This document shows, piece after piece, positions 1 through 8,495 of a DNA stretch of 64,000 nucleotides. Below the pieces are notes generated by a model. That model saw only the letters and a list, made by a program, of their open reading frames with translations, searched no databases and was not told the DNA's origin. Source of the stretch: Shewanella inventionis (GTDB lineage: Bacteria; Pseudomonadota; Gammaproteobacteria; Enterobacterales; Shewanellaceae). The stretch spans positions 62,001 to 126,000 of the forward strand of contig NZ_BMII01000014.1 in assembly GCF_014641855.1 (NCBI RefSeq), read 5' to 3'. Position numbers and translations under genes: made by a program. Each line of letters begins with the position of its first letter. Positions within the stretch are counted from its first letter, which is position 1.

Positions 1-64
1 CGCCGCTGATACAAAAGCAGATAACGACAAAAAGCCTGATGTTTATACCAATCAAGATAAATAA
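1..64 (+). CDS. C-terminal end of an upstream gene (partial)
   Basis: Frame 2 is open from the left edge to a TAA at 62-64 and encodes a short charged, hydrophilic tail (about 20 residues ending TNQDK). A second frame is also open to a TGA just beyond, so the assignment is tentative. The last codons and the stop lie inside repeat copy 1, which begins at 45. Too little is present to name the protein. Confidence 0.35.
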   Translation, partial: AADTKADNDKKPDVYTNQDK

Positions 65-205
65 GTGATCAGAGATTGCGTAGAAAAATCGCTTAGAATA
101 AAGCTGAAATTGCAGCTAGCGAGTTGTTCTAACTTCAAAATGTATAACGACGTTATCAGTGGTTTTAACCAGTAAGAATGATCACATTCTTGTGTTAATT
201 GGTAT
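45..205 (+). repeat. MITE-like intergenic repeat, copy 1 (about 161 bp)
   Basis: Starts ATACCAATCAAGATAAATAA and ends TTAATTGGTAT, so the ends are inverted repeats. Near the right end AAGAATG-ATCA-CATTCTT forms a small perfect hairpin. The same ordered blocks recur at 6141-6502, 9968-10125 and, inverted, 51282-51446, with a shortened form at 35869-35914. No coding capacity. This copy sits between the end of the upstream gene and the perM terminator. Confidence 0.85.
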
Positions 206-224
206 TAACCCTTAAACGGAAAAT

Positions 225-260
225 AAAAACGCTAGCCTTTATTTGGCTAGCGTTTTTTTA
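225..260. terminator. Bidirectional terminator after perM
   Basis: ACGCTAGCC, a TTTATTT loop and GGCTAGCGT form a perfect 9-bp stem. A T-run follows on the plus strand and an A-run precedes it, so it can end transcription of perM (minus) and of the upstream plus-strand gene. Confidence 0.85.
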
Positions 261-283
261 TCTAATAGGCATGATCATAGACG

Positions 284-1363
284 CTATTCGTTATCAAGTG
301 CCACTTTAGGTGACGACGCATTAGGCCATGCGTTTATTACAGCTTTAACTAAAGAGGCTAAAGGTATCGCAAAAAAGACTCCCCACACGCCCCACAACCC
401 ACCAAACACTAACACCGCTGCGATAATCACCACAGGATGCAAATCAACAGCATCAGAAAACAGTAACGGCACTAACACGTTACCATCTAACGCCTGAATA
501 ATGCCGTACCCTAGCATTAAATAACCAAATTCAGCACTAAATCCCCACTGGAAAAAAGCCACAAGTGCAATGGGTAACGTTACTAGCGTGGCACCAACAT
601 AAGGAATTAATACTGATAACCCCGTTAACACTCCAAGTAATGCAGAATAACGTAATCCCATTACCGCAAAAAAGATATAACTTACCACGCCAACAATCAC
701 AATTTCGATGACCTTACCGCGGATGTAGTTGAAGATTTGTTGATCCATTTCAAACCAAACCGTGCGAGCAAGATCTCGATTAGCCGGGAAAAAACGTTTA
801 CTGCCAGACAGTAATTGGTCTTTATCTTTCAAAAAGAAAAACACCAACAAAGGCACTAAAATAGCGTATACCATCAACACTAATAACGACGCAGAATAGC
901 CTAAAAGTTGTTTACCTAAGTCCAACAAATGCTGAGTGTCTAGCATCTTATTGACTTCTTCCATCATAGAATCTAGCTGCGATGCACTCACAAATTGTGG
1001 GTAATCGGCACTAAATTCTCTAACGATTAACATGCCTTTATCTATCATGGTTGGCAGATCAGTGACCAGTGACACACCTTGACGCCATATACTTGGCACC
1101 AAACCCAGCAACAATATCAACATCAACCCCAAAAAAACAACAAGCACAATTGTGGCCGCCGCCGTACGACTAATGCCTAAACGCGACATTTGCGCCACAG
1201 GCCATTCAAGTAAAAATGCTAACACCAACGCAACCAATAAAGGAGCAAGCAAACCCGCACCAAAGTACAGAGCAAGTCCAATACCGATAATAATAAACAT
1301 CAAGGTAATGGCTTGGGGATCGCTAAAACGGGTTTTGTACCACTCTGTTAAAAATGCCAGCAT
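284..1363 (-). CDS. perM: AI-2E family transporter / PerM-like permease
   Basis: A 359-residue polytopic membrane protein of the PerM/AI-2E exporter family (PF01594). Hydrophobic segments cluster near residues 15-40, 55-85 and 150-180, then in a long C-terminal block from about 210 to 340 that carries the family's Gly/Pro-rich stretches (SVLIPYVGA and the ALDGNVLVP region). A large soluble loop lies near residues 90-150, as is usual. Members export small molecules or act as Na+/H+ antiporters; the substrate cannot be told from sequence. The ATG start has an AAAGG ribosome site about 7 nt upstream. The gene lies 28 nt after the TusA-like gene, probably in one transcript, and ends at a strong terminator. 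Confidence 0.85.
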   Translation of the reverse strand: MLAFLTEWYKTRFSDPQAITLMFIIIGIGLALYFGAGLLAPLLVALVLAFLLEWPVAQMSRLGISRTAAATIVLVVFLGLMLILLLGLVPSIWRQGVSLVTDLPTMIDKGMLIVREFSADYPQFVSASQLDSMMEEVNKMLDTQHLLDLGKQLLGYSASLLVLMVYAILVPLLVFFFLKDKDQLLSGSKRFFPANRDLARTVWFEMDQQIFNYIRGKVIEIVIVGVVSYIFFAVMGLRYSALLGVLTGLSVLIPYVGATLVTLPIALVAFFQWGFSAEFGYLMLGYGIIQALDGNVLVPLLFSDAVDLHPVVIIAAVLVFGGLWGVWGVFFAIPLASLVKAVINAWPNASSPKVALDNE

Positions 1364-1391
1364 TGAACAACCTTTATATATAAAACACTAA

Positions 1392-1613
1392 TTAGTTTGT
1401 TTTGGTAATCAACATCGATAAACAATGCGGTTCATCGTTGACAATTTCAATACCAAAACCCATTTTTTTCATTAACAAGGGAACATCTCGACGAGAACCG
1501 TGGTCAGAGAGAAGAACATGTAACGTTTCACCCACTGCTAAATCCTTGAGTAAAAGTTTCACTTTCACTAAAGGATAAGGACAAGAATACGGTGTTAAAT
1601 CAATAAAAATCAT
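1392..1613 (-). CDS. TusA-like sulfurtransferase family protein
   Basis: A 73-residue protein of the SirA/TusA/YedF family (PF01206). It carries the family signature CPYP at residues 11-14 after an N-terminal beta strand, in the usual position for the Cys that accepts persulfide in TusA. Length is typical. Genuine tusA lies elsewhere in many genomes, and this paralogue beside perM is of unknown specific role, perhaps sulfur transfer or redox. It is the first gene of a likely two-gene unit with perM and is divergent from bepA, sharing a roughly 127-bp promoter region. Confidence 0.85.
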   Translation of the reverse strand: MIFIDLTPYSCPYPLVKVKLLLKDLAVGETLHVLLSDHGSRRDVPLLMKKMGFGIEIVNDEPHCLSMLITKTN

Positions 1614-1740
1614 TATGAACTTGCTTTAATCATTCTAGGGCTATTATCCTAGCTTGAACAACAAACCACAAGCGATGTTGCAAAACCAACTTGTGCGTTA
1701 AGCCAAGAACTTACGACTCATTTAGCATTATAGGTTTCGC

Positions 1741-3210
1741 TTGCGTAAATTATCATTATCGACCTTTTCAAAAGCATTAACAGCCACTGCCATTAGCATT
1801 GTATTTGCCGGTAGTATTGCCCATAGTTTTGCCAATAACGATCTTCCCGATCTTGGCACCGCAGCTGTTAACACCTTCAGTTTAGAAAAAGAAAGTGTGT
1901 ATGGTGACGCATACATGCGGGTGATCCGCTCATCTGCACCGGTATTAAATGACCCTGTGCTTTCGCAATATTTATCTGAGCTTGGTAATAAATTAGTTGC
2001 CAATGCAACTGGAGTAAAAACCCCTTTTTACTTCTTTTTACTGCGCAATGATGAAATTAACGCTTTTGCTTTTTTTGGTGGACATGTCGGTGTTCATACT
2101 GGGCTATTTTTAAATGCAGACAACGAAAGCGAATTAGCCTCAGTCCTGGCACACGAAGTCACCCACGTGACTCAACGACATTTAGCCCGCTCACTTGAGG
2201 CTCAGCAAAAAAGTTCAACAGCGACTATTGCAGGTATGTTAGGCGCGATTTTATTAACCATTGCCGCCCCACAAGCGGGGATGGCAGCATTAGCAACAAC
2301 ACAGGCCTTGGCAACTCAATCAAAAATAAACTATACCCGTCTACATGAAAAAGAAGCCGATAGAATAGGCATGCAAATCATGGTTGATGCGGGTTTTAAT
2401 CCCAATGCTGCTGCAACATTTTTTGGCCAACTTGCAGCTCGTTACCGTTTTTCAACAACGCCACCACAAATGTTGTTAACTCACCCATTGCCTGAGTCTC
2501 GTATTACTGAAGCCCGAAACCGCGCGGCTCAATATCCAAATCGATTTGTGCCTGACAGCCTTAATTACCAACTCGCTAAAGCGCGTATTCAAGTCCGCTT
2601 TTCTAACTACAGTGACGATGGTGCATTATCGTTATTTGAACAACAACTCAATAAAAACAATTACACATTTGAAGATGCCGCTCTCTACGGTAAAGCATTA
2701 GCGTTATTCCGTTTAGAAAAGTTTGATCAAGCAGAAACTATTATCGATGCGTTACTCAAAAAAGATGATAATAATCTATTTTATCTCGACACTAAAACAG
2801 ACCTGTTAGCCCAAAAGAAAGACTATGCTTCCGCCATTGCTTTACTTGAAGGGCAACGTAAGTTAAAACCAACATCGCAAGTCATTAACACCAACCTGGC
2901 CAATATTTATGTTGAAGCAGATCAACCCTTAAAAGCGATCCCGCTACTTGAAGAGCTTATCTTTTTTGACAAGAAAAACATGCTGCCATACCAAATAATG
3001 GCTGATGCATATCGTAAGCTCGATAACAAAGCGCTTGAATATTACAGTAATGCCGAAATTATGGCGTTAACAGCAAACTATCAAGGTGCGATTGACCAAC
3101 TTAACTACGCTTATCGTTACTCAGAAGGCAAAACCTTGCAATTAGCCCGAATTGAAGCAAGGATCCGACAGTTTAGACAAGCTGACAGGGAAATGGACCA
3201 GTTTAAGTAG
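1741..3210 (+). CDS. bepA: Periplasmic M48 metalloprotease/chaperone BepA
   Basis: A 489-residue homologue of BepA (YfgC), which helps LptD and other outer-membrane proteins assemble and degrades stalled ones. Residues 1-31 are a cleavable signal peptide. The M48 domain has the zinc motif HEVTH at 138-142 and the downstream EADR ligand motif around residues 205-208. A TPR-like helical region fills the C-terminal half from about residue 265. The start is TTG at 1741: it is the only start that leaves the signal peptide intact, and AGG lies at about 1732. It is followed by a hairpin terminator and then the arsC-like gene, an order also known from E. coli (yfgC-yfgD). Confidence 0.92.
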   Translation: MRKLSLSTFSKALTATAISIVFAGSIAHSFANNDLPDLGTAAVNTFSLEKESVYGDAYMRVIRSSAPVLNDPVLSQYLSELGNKLVANATGVKTPFYFFLLRNDEINAFAFFGGHVGVHTGLFLNADNESELASVLAHEVTHVTQRHLARSLEAQQKSSTATIAGMLGAILLTIAAPQAGMAALATTQALATQSKINYTRLHEKEADRIGMQIMVDAGFNPNAAATFFGQLAARYRFSTTPPQMLLTHPLPESRITEARNRAAQYPNRFVPDSLNYQLAKARIQVRFSNYSDDGALSLFEQQLNKNNYTFEDAALYGKALALFRLEKFDQAETIIDALLKKDDNNLFYLDTKTDLLAQKKDYASAIALLEGQRKLKPTSQVINTNLANIYVEADQPLKAIPLLEELIFFDKKNMLPYQIMADAYRKLDNKALEYYSNAEIMALTANYQGAIDQLNYAYRYSEGKTLQLARIEARIRQFRQADREMDQFK

Positions 3211-3250
3211 ATATAACTGTATCTCTTTACGCGTAAATTTTTGATAGAAT

Positions 3251-3280
3251 AATGGCAAACGTATTGTTTGCCATTTTTTA
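3251..3280 (+). terminator. Terminator between bepA and the arsC-like gene
   Basis: ATGGCAAAC, a five-base loop and GTTTGCCAT form a perfect 9-bp stem followed by a T-run. The T-run ends only about 15 nt before the arsC-like start, so the downstream gene is either read through or has a promoter overlapping this hairpin. Confidence 0.75.
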
Positions 3281-3294
3281 TGACGGAATGTCCA

Positions 3295-3651
3295 ATGACT
3301 AAAACTAAAACAACAATTTTACACAATCCTCGCTGCTCAAAAAGTCGTGAAACACTCGCATTACTAGAAGCGAACGGAGCTGACATCACTGTAGTTGAAT
3401 ACTTAAAGCAACCGCCTAGTGAAGCTGAAATTAATAATATTTTATCGTTACTCGGTGTGAGCGCTCGCCAAATGATGCGCACCAAAGAAGATGAATATAA
3501 AGCCCAAAATTTAGCCAACCCTGCACTCACTGAAGCACAATTGATTAGCGCAATGGTTGCTACACCAAAATTAATTGAACGTCCTATCGTATTGGCTAAC
3601 AACAAAGCCGCCATTGGTCGTCCACCTGAAAATGTTTTATCTATTCTGTAA
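3295..3651 (+). CDS. ArsC-family reductase (YfgD-like)
   Basis: About 118 residues, glutaredoxin-dependent ArsC family (PF03960). The N-terminus holds the catalytic-Cys motif HNPRCSKSRETL. The central SARQMMRTKE and the C-terminal ERPIVLANNKAAIGRPPE correspond to the family's conserved Arg-rich active-site regions. ATG at 3295 is chosen because GGA lies 7 nt upstream and because it begins at the conserved strand; longer in-frame starts (TTG 3268, ATG 3280) overlap the terminator stem. No other arsenic genes are nearby and the bepA neighbour matches yfgD, so arsenate may not be the physiological substrate. Confidence 0.88.
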   Translation: MTKTKTTILHNPRCSKSRETLALLEANGADITVVEYLKQPPSEAEINNILSLLGVSARQMMRTKEDEYKAQNLANPALTEAQLISAMVATPKLIERPIVLANNKAAIGRPPENVLSIL

Positions 3652-3662
3652 CGAGCAACATA

Positions 3663-4040
3663 ATGACCACACAAACCTTGTTCCAACTCAGCCGTATTGG
3701 TTACCTTGCATTACTCTTGCTGCTTAGCGGCTGGTTTATTCAACAGGGCTTAAATGGCACCTATTCGCTTGGTTTTAGTTTAATTTGGATTGTGCCTTTA
3801 TTATTTCCCCTTAAAGGCATCATTACCGGTAACCCATATACTTATGCTTGGGCTAGCTTCATTTTGTGCGTGTATTTACTGCATGGATTAACCCTAGCTT
3901 ATGTCACCAATGACGCGCTTGTCTTTGCCCTCATTGAATCAATATTGATTTGTATCTTGTTAGTTACGTTCCCTTTTTATGCCCGCAAACGCGGCCGCGA
4001 ATTGGGCTTAGGATTAAAGAAAAAATCTGAACAACAGTAG
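3663..4040 (+). CDS. DUF2069 membrane protein
   Basis: A 125-residue, mostly hydrophobic protein with four predicted membrane helices (about residues 12-30, 38-52, 60-80 and 85-105) and a basic C-terminal tail, KKKSEQQ. It matches DUF2069 (PF09842), small inner-membrane proteins that commonly follow the arsC-like gene and precede hda-type loci in gammaproteobacteria. The start lies 11 nt after the arsC-like stop, so the two are likely co-transcribed. Function unknown. Confidence 0.8.
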   Translation: MTTQTLFQLSRIGYLALLLLLSGWFIQQGLNGTYSLGFSLIWIVPLLFPLKGIITGNPYTYAWASFILCVYLLHGLTLAYVTNDALVFALIESILICILLVTFPFYARKRGRELGLGLKKKSEQQ

Positions 4041-4065
4041 AATTATGCCTGTTATATGTATGTTG

Positions 4066-4091
4066 CAAAAGCGCCTTTGGGCGCTTTTTTG
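4066..4091 (+). terminator. Terminator after the DUF2069 gene
   Basis: AAAGCGCC / GGGCGCTTTTTT hairpin with a short loop and a T-run, directly after the operon end. Confidence 0.85.
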
Positions 4092-4191
4092 TTTATTGCA
4101 TTAAACAAACAATACGTGCTAGGTTAATACGCTAACAAGATGTTATATAAGTGTATTTTATAATTCTAAAAAATAAACATGGAGTCGTTTA

Positions 4192-6138
4192 ATGAAAGCA
4201 TCGCGTAATGTAAGCCTTTACAGTCTTATAGCCAGTGCCATATTAGTCAGTGCATGTGGAGGAGACTCTTCTGATGACAACTCAGGCGTACCATTCTCTT
4301 CAGCTTTTGAGATCTGCAGTGACGATTCAAGCACAAGCTTAATATCCACCGATTCTGAACTGGTTTTTATCGTTGAACAGGATTATGCAGCCAATAAACC
4401 TGGCAGTATTACTGCATCTATTGCCGATCAAGACAGTGCCGGTCGTACGTTTCTATGGCAACAAGTCTCAGGCCCTAGCCTTGAGTTAGCCTCAGTGAAT
4501 AGCCCAGTATTAGCCTTTACACCCAATAGTAACGATAACTACAGTTTTAAAGTGACGGTAACAGGCGGTTCGAGCAATTATGAAGAGGTGGTGTCAATAA
4601 CTGCTGACTCTACTGATAATATTTTACGGATTAACAATGACCATCAAATGGTGGCAAATATAGATGCTAGTTTAAGAATTCAAAATATAAATGGCCAGGT
4701 GCCCACAGAGATCAGCTGGTGCATGTACCCAAACATCGACAACGTAGGTTTTAATAGCGTCGATTTAACTGACCTTAATCGACCACTGTTTAACGCACCA
4801 GACGTAAACAGCGACAAACTTATTAGCCTAAAAGCCACAGCAACCTTTGACGGCCAAACAGTCAGTGATGATGTGCATTTACTTGTCACAAAAGAGCAAG
4901 CTATCCCATCAAAGCCATACTATAGCTACCCTCTCGCACGGGTACACCCCTACAAAGCAGATTCAGCTTATGCAGATAACCTTGTTAACTGTACTTACTC
5001 TAACCAGCAAATTGCCCCGTGTAATATCCTCAACGAGCTACCATTTATTAGCCAAGACAGTCAGCCAGACCCGATTGATACCATAATGGACAGAGTCGTG
5101 GTGTCCCACGACTGGATGGGACAGAATTTTGAAACTTTCCTTCGTGCACAAACAAACACTGACTTTGTTGAGCTATTACAATCAGTAACGGCTGTTATTA
5201 TCAGTTACGATATCAGGCCAGCTTATTATTCGGGTTATATCGGAGCTATCTATATCGACCCTGAATATTTATGGCTGACGTCTGCCCAGCGTGACACCAT
5301 TAACGAAACCCCAGACTTTCGCAGTAATTTTGGTGAAGACTTAAACTACTTATCTCCATACCGTTATGTTAAAGATAATGCGTATGCTGGCGAATATATC
5401 GAAAAAGGCAACCAAACGAACCGCAGCATGGATAATATGTCTTATAATTTAGCAGATCTCCTTTACCACGAACTGGCTCATGCCAATGACTATTACCCGC
5501 AAAGTATTCATGCCACGCTGCAAGGACCGAGCCTAAGAGAAGAGTTTGATCGTCGCTTTGCTTCAAATGACATGCCATCAAGCCAACTTCAACTGCGCTA
5601 TCCATTACTCAGTGATGAAATGTATGGCCTTGCTAAGGTTCAATACGCAGGGGAATCTGCAAACAGTACTCAAAAAGCCTATACCCCTAGTGATGTCGCT
5701 GAATTTTTTGCTAATGATTTAGCAAATGATGATTATGCTTACTCGTCAAAACGTGAAGATGTTGCCATGTTGTTTGAAGAAATAATGATGAGCCATCGTT
5801 ACGGTATTTTGCGTGATATCGCTATTACGGATAAACCCGAAGTACAAACAAGCTCAACCATTACCGTTGAATGGGGAGTGCGCGGCCGAGTTGGACAGGC
5901 TGAATTGCGCGATCGCGCCAGCTACGTTCTTGGCCAAATGCTGCCTGATATTAACACCCAACTCGTGATGGACGGTTTACCAGAGCCCGTTGCGTTAGTG
6001 AAAGGCCAAACCTGGGCGCAAAATTTAGTTTTAACAGCAGATCAATCTACATCGCCACAAAAAGTCGCTAGCCAAACTGAAATCACTGTCATTGATAATC
6101 AGCCTTTACAGTTTAGTGGCGACCAACATGCGCATTAG
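4192..6138 (+). CDS. Lipoprotein with HExxH putative metalloprotease domain
   Basis: 648 residues, family not recognised. The N-terminus is a lipoprotein signal with lipobox VSAC, predicted lipidation on Cys22 and then an acidic low-complexity linker. Residues about 55-140 resemble a PKD/Ig-like beta domain (the TFLWQQVSGP strand, then FKVTVTGG). The C-terminal half carries HELAH at 426-430, a typical zinc-binding HExxH, and REDVAMLFEE around 521-530, where E522 could be a third ligand as in gluzincins. This suggests a surface or periplasmic zinc peptidase; substrate unknown. A good ribosome site (GGAG) precedes the ATG. It is a single gene flanked by a terminator and repeat copy 2, so it looks like an accessory gene. 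Confidence 0.7.
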   Translation: MKASRNVSLYSLIASAILVSACGGDSSDDNSGVPFSSAFEICSDDSSTSLISTDSELVFIVEQDYAANKPGSITASIADQDSAGRTFLWQQVSGPSLELASVNSPVLAFTPNSNDNYSFKVTVTGGSSNYEEVVSITADSTDNILRINNDHQMVANIDASLRIQNINGQVPTEISWCMYPNIDNVGFNSVDLTDLNRPLFNAPDVNSDKLISLKATATFDGQTVSDDVHLLVTKEQAIPSKPYYSYPLARVHPYKADSAYADNLVNCTYSNQQIAPCNILNELPFISQDSQPDPIDTIMDRVVVSHDWMGQNFETFLRAQTNTDFVELLQSVTAVIISYDIRPAYYSGYIGAIYIDPEYLWLTSAQRDTINETPDFRSNFGEDLNYLSPYRYVKDNAYAGEYIEKGNQTNRSMDNMSYNLADLLYHELAHANDYYPQSIHATLQGPSLREEFDRRFASNDMPSSQLQLRYPLLSDEMYGLAKVQYAGESANSTQKAYTPSDVAEFFANDLANDDYAYSSKREDVAMLFEEIMMSHRYGILRDIAITDKPEVQTSSTITVEWGVRGRVGQAELRDRASYVLGQMLPDINTQLVMDGLPEPVALVKGQTWAQNLVLTADQSTSPQKVASQTEITVIDNQPLQFSGDQHAH

Positions 6139-6140
6139 TC

Positions 6141-6502
6141 ATACCAATCAGGATAAATAAGTAATCAACCTCAACTCTGGATAATAAATGCATTTCAAAC
6201 AGCTCTTTGCACTGATCACGTTGTTAAATTCACTTGCAATAGACTAGCTATTGACGCGTAAATTTGCCTAGTTATCAGCGCAAATTTCAAGTTTGAATGT
6301 ATCGTATGGAGTTATTGTTAGAATCAAGGTTATTTATTCATCTCTTAACCAGAGTTGAGGTTAATCAGATATTACGTAGGAAAAATCGCTTAGAATAAAG
6401 CAGAAATTGCAGCAAGCTAGTTGTTCTAACGTCAAAATTTCTAACGACGTTATAAGCGATGTTAACCACTAAGAATGATCACATTCTTTTGCTGATTGGT
6501 AT
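6141..6502 (+). repeat. MITE-like intergenic repeat, copy 2, interrupted by a nested element
   Basis: Outer ends ATACCAATCAGGATAAATAA (from 6141) and TGATTGGTAT (to 6502) match copy 1. Without the nested insert at 6168-6361 and one 6-bp duplication it is about 162 bp, the size of the other full copies. It occupies the 463-bp gap between the lipoprotein gene and the hda terminator. Confidence 0.85.
6168..6361. mobile_element. Nested 194-bp MITE-like element with 6-bp target duplication
   Basis: Perfect 13-bp terminal inverted repeats, ACCTCAACTCTGG on the left and its complement on the right, continue as an imperfect match to about 26 bp. The element is flanked on both sides by TAATCA (6162-6167 and 6362-6367), and removing it with one TAATCA restores the outer repeat. 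No transposase reading frame, so it would need a transposase from elsewhere. The only copy in this window. Confidence 0.8.
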
Positions 6503-6520
6503 CACTACCTTAGATAAACA

Positions 6521-6552
6521 AAAACGCCAAATGAATTCATTTGGCGTTTTTT
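6521..6552. terminator. Bidirectional terminator of hda
   Basis: A perfect palindrome centred on GAATTC (arms AACGCCAAAT / ATTTGGCGTT) with A- and T-runs on either side; it serves the minus-strand hda transcript. Confidence 0.85.
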
Positions 6553-6601
6553 ATTGTCATTTTTAATGAGACTGCATGCTCGCGGCATGGATAAGCGTGT
6601 T

Positions 6602-7312
6602 TTATAACCTAAGCATTTCTTTAATAAATGGAATGGTCAGTTTACGCTGATGCACCATCGAAGCTTTATCAAGCTTATCGAGCACATCAAATAAGGTACG
6701 TAAATCACGTGCCATACGGGTGAGTAAAAAGCGCCCTACTTCATCAGATAACTGCAAACCGCGCATTGCGGCGCGCCGTTGTAATGCGGCAAGCTTTTCA
6801 TCATCGGCCATGGGTTGAAGCTGATAAATTAATCCCCATTGCATACGTGAGACGAGGTCTGGCAGAGAGAATCCTACCTCTGAGGGCGATGCATTACCAC
6901 TGACAATTAAACGACAATCTTGCTGCTCTGCAATACGATTATACAGATGAAAAATAGCTTCTTCCCACACAGGATGTCCGGCAATGGCTTCAACATCATC
7001 GATACAAATAAGTTCTAGTGATTCGAGTCCTTCAAATAAAGCAGGCGAAATACTGGCGTGGATCCCAAGTGGAATATATAAGGTACGTCGCTCTAAATCA
7101 TTTGCGTGGGCACACGCCGCATGCATTAAATGAGTGCGACCTGACTTTTCAGGACCATAAACATACAAAGAGGACGTCAATTTACCTTCAGCACTGGCTT
7201 GGAGCTTTTGGATAAGCTCATCATTACCCGACGCCGGATAGTAACTTTGAAAGGTTTCATCGTCAGGTAAATAAACGGGTAAAGATAATTGTCTTGGTGA
7301 GTTTTGTGTCAC
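6602..7312 (-). CDS. hda: DnaA regulatory inactivator Hda
   Basis: 236 residues, close in length and order to E. coli Hda, the AAA+ protein that with the DNA-loaded sliding clamp stimulates ATP hydrolysis by DnaA after initiation. The clamp-binding motif QLSLPVYL is at about residues 8-15, followed by the LPDDETF signature. Other visible features are a Walker-A-like GPEKSGRTHL, Walker-B-like LICIDDVE, and a C-terminal AAA+ lid ending in RKLTIPFIKEML. The start is GTG at 7312. It is probably downstream of the DUF2066 gene in one minus-strand unit (85-bp gap). Confidence 0.93.
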   Translation of the reverse strand: MTQNSPRQLSLPVYLPDDETFQSYYPASGNDELIQKLQASAEGKLTSSLYVYGPEKSGRTHLMHAACAHANDLERRTLYIPLGIHASISPALFEGLESLELICIDDVEAIAGHPVWEEAIFHLYNRIAEQQDCRLIVSGNASPSEVGFSLPDLVSRMQWGLIYQLQPMADDEKLAALQRRAAMRGLQLSDEVGRFLLTRMARDLRTLFDVLDKLDKASMVHQRKLTIPFIKEMLRL

Positions 7313-7397
7313 TCAGATAAGTCTCAACATCATAAACGAACAAACGTTATTATACATGTAAGCGCCCTATAATTACAGAGCGCCACCTTTTACTGAC

Positions 7398-8495
7398 TTA
7401 TTGCCCTAACCATTGATAGATTAACTTTGGCTGCGATACGTCTGTTTTTTGTTGATAAAATGACTCGACACTGCCCATGGTGTCTAATTTAGATAATCGA
7501 CTGTCAATATCCAGCAAACGTTGCAAGTCATCCACATTGCTATATAACACAAGGTTATAGGTGGCAGTGCTGCCTTTGAACGAATGTAAACTAATCGATT
7601 TAATTGCACTCAACTGACTCAAATAGGCTTCAATATTAACCACTTGGCTCATATTACTTAAGCCAGAAAAACTCACTTCTGTGGCTGCATTACTGCCTGT
7701 TGATGCTATGGCATATTGGCTAATGTGGTAATCAGCCAAAATACTCATCATGCGTTTTACTGCTTGTTGATTATCAGCCGCTTCGCCTTGCTGATTAACT
7801 AAAGGCTGTAACACACCATTGGTTCTTGTTTTATTGAACAATTTAATTGAAAACAACACACTGTTTGCCTGATTTTGAATATTGGCAATGGCAAAGTAAT
7901 CAGATTGGTAACGCGCAGAGGCAACAAATACCACATCCGTAAACCCACCACGTACGTCATTTACCGTCACGCCCATCACGTCATCTAAATCCATAATCGG
8001 TAACATAACCGGTATGCCTTTATTGGCAGACTCTTGAGTTAAATCATTACGAATGTCAGACAAAGAAGCATCAGCTAAAATAGTGGGTTCGCTATTTTCA
8101 TCAATCGTTATCCACATTAAGGTCAATGGACGTTGACTGCCCCACACAGGCAATCCCGCTTCGCGTAATTTGGCAACGACTCTTTGGTGATCAAAACTGG
8201 CTTTAAGCATTAACTCACCATTTTGCTCAAAATAGCCATACTGGGTCAAAATAACCTCAGGCTCATTTATTTGCGCTTTAATCAGTGGGTTTAACACCAC
8301 ACTCGGACTACCGGAATTTTTTAAAAACACCGCAGCCAGCGCTTCTTTTAACGCATTGTCTTTAACATCGTTTGCACGTGAACTTACCGCAATATCGGCT
8401 TCTTCTAGCTTACTGACTTCAGCAGCTTGAACGAGTGAAATTGAGATAAACACGACTAGCGGTAACGCAATGAGATTTATTAGTTTTTTCAGCAT
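7398..8495 (-). CDS. DUF2066 exported protein
   Basis: 365 residues with a clear signal peptide (basic LKK start, hydrophobic core, cleavage near VQAAE at 22-26). The rest is mixed alpha/beta without catalytic motifs I can identify. It matches DUF2066 (PF09839), proteins encoded next to hda or purM in many gammaproteobacteria; function unknown. Divergent from uraA, with a 220-bp intergenic region shared by the two promoters. Confidence 0.8.
   Translation of the reverse strand: MLKKLINLIALPLVVFISISLVQAAEVSKLEEADIAVSSRANDVKDNALKEALAAVFLKNSGSPSVVLNPLIKAQINEPEVILTQYGYFEQNGELMLKASFDHQRVVAKLREAGLPVWGSQRPLTLMWITIDENSEPTILADASLSDIRNDLTQESANKGIPVMLPIMDLDDVMGVTVNDVRGGFTDVVFVASARYQSDYFAIANIQNQANSVLFSIKLFNKTRTNGVLQPLVNQQGEAADNQQAVKRMMSILADYHISQYAIASTGSNAATEVSFSGLSNMSQVVNIEAYLSQLSAIKSISLHSFKGSTATYNLVLYSNVDDLQRLLDIDSRLSKLDTMGSVESFYQQKTDVSQPKLIYQWLGQ

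Noticed and set aside
3117-3686. A 189-codon minus-strand frame opposite the bepA/arsC-like genes
   Set aside because: It covers the reverse complement of two well-supported genes, has no ribosome site and shows no recognisable family.
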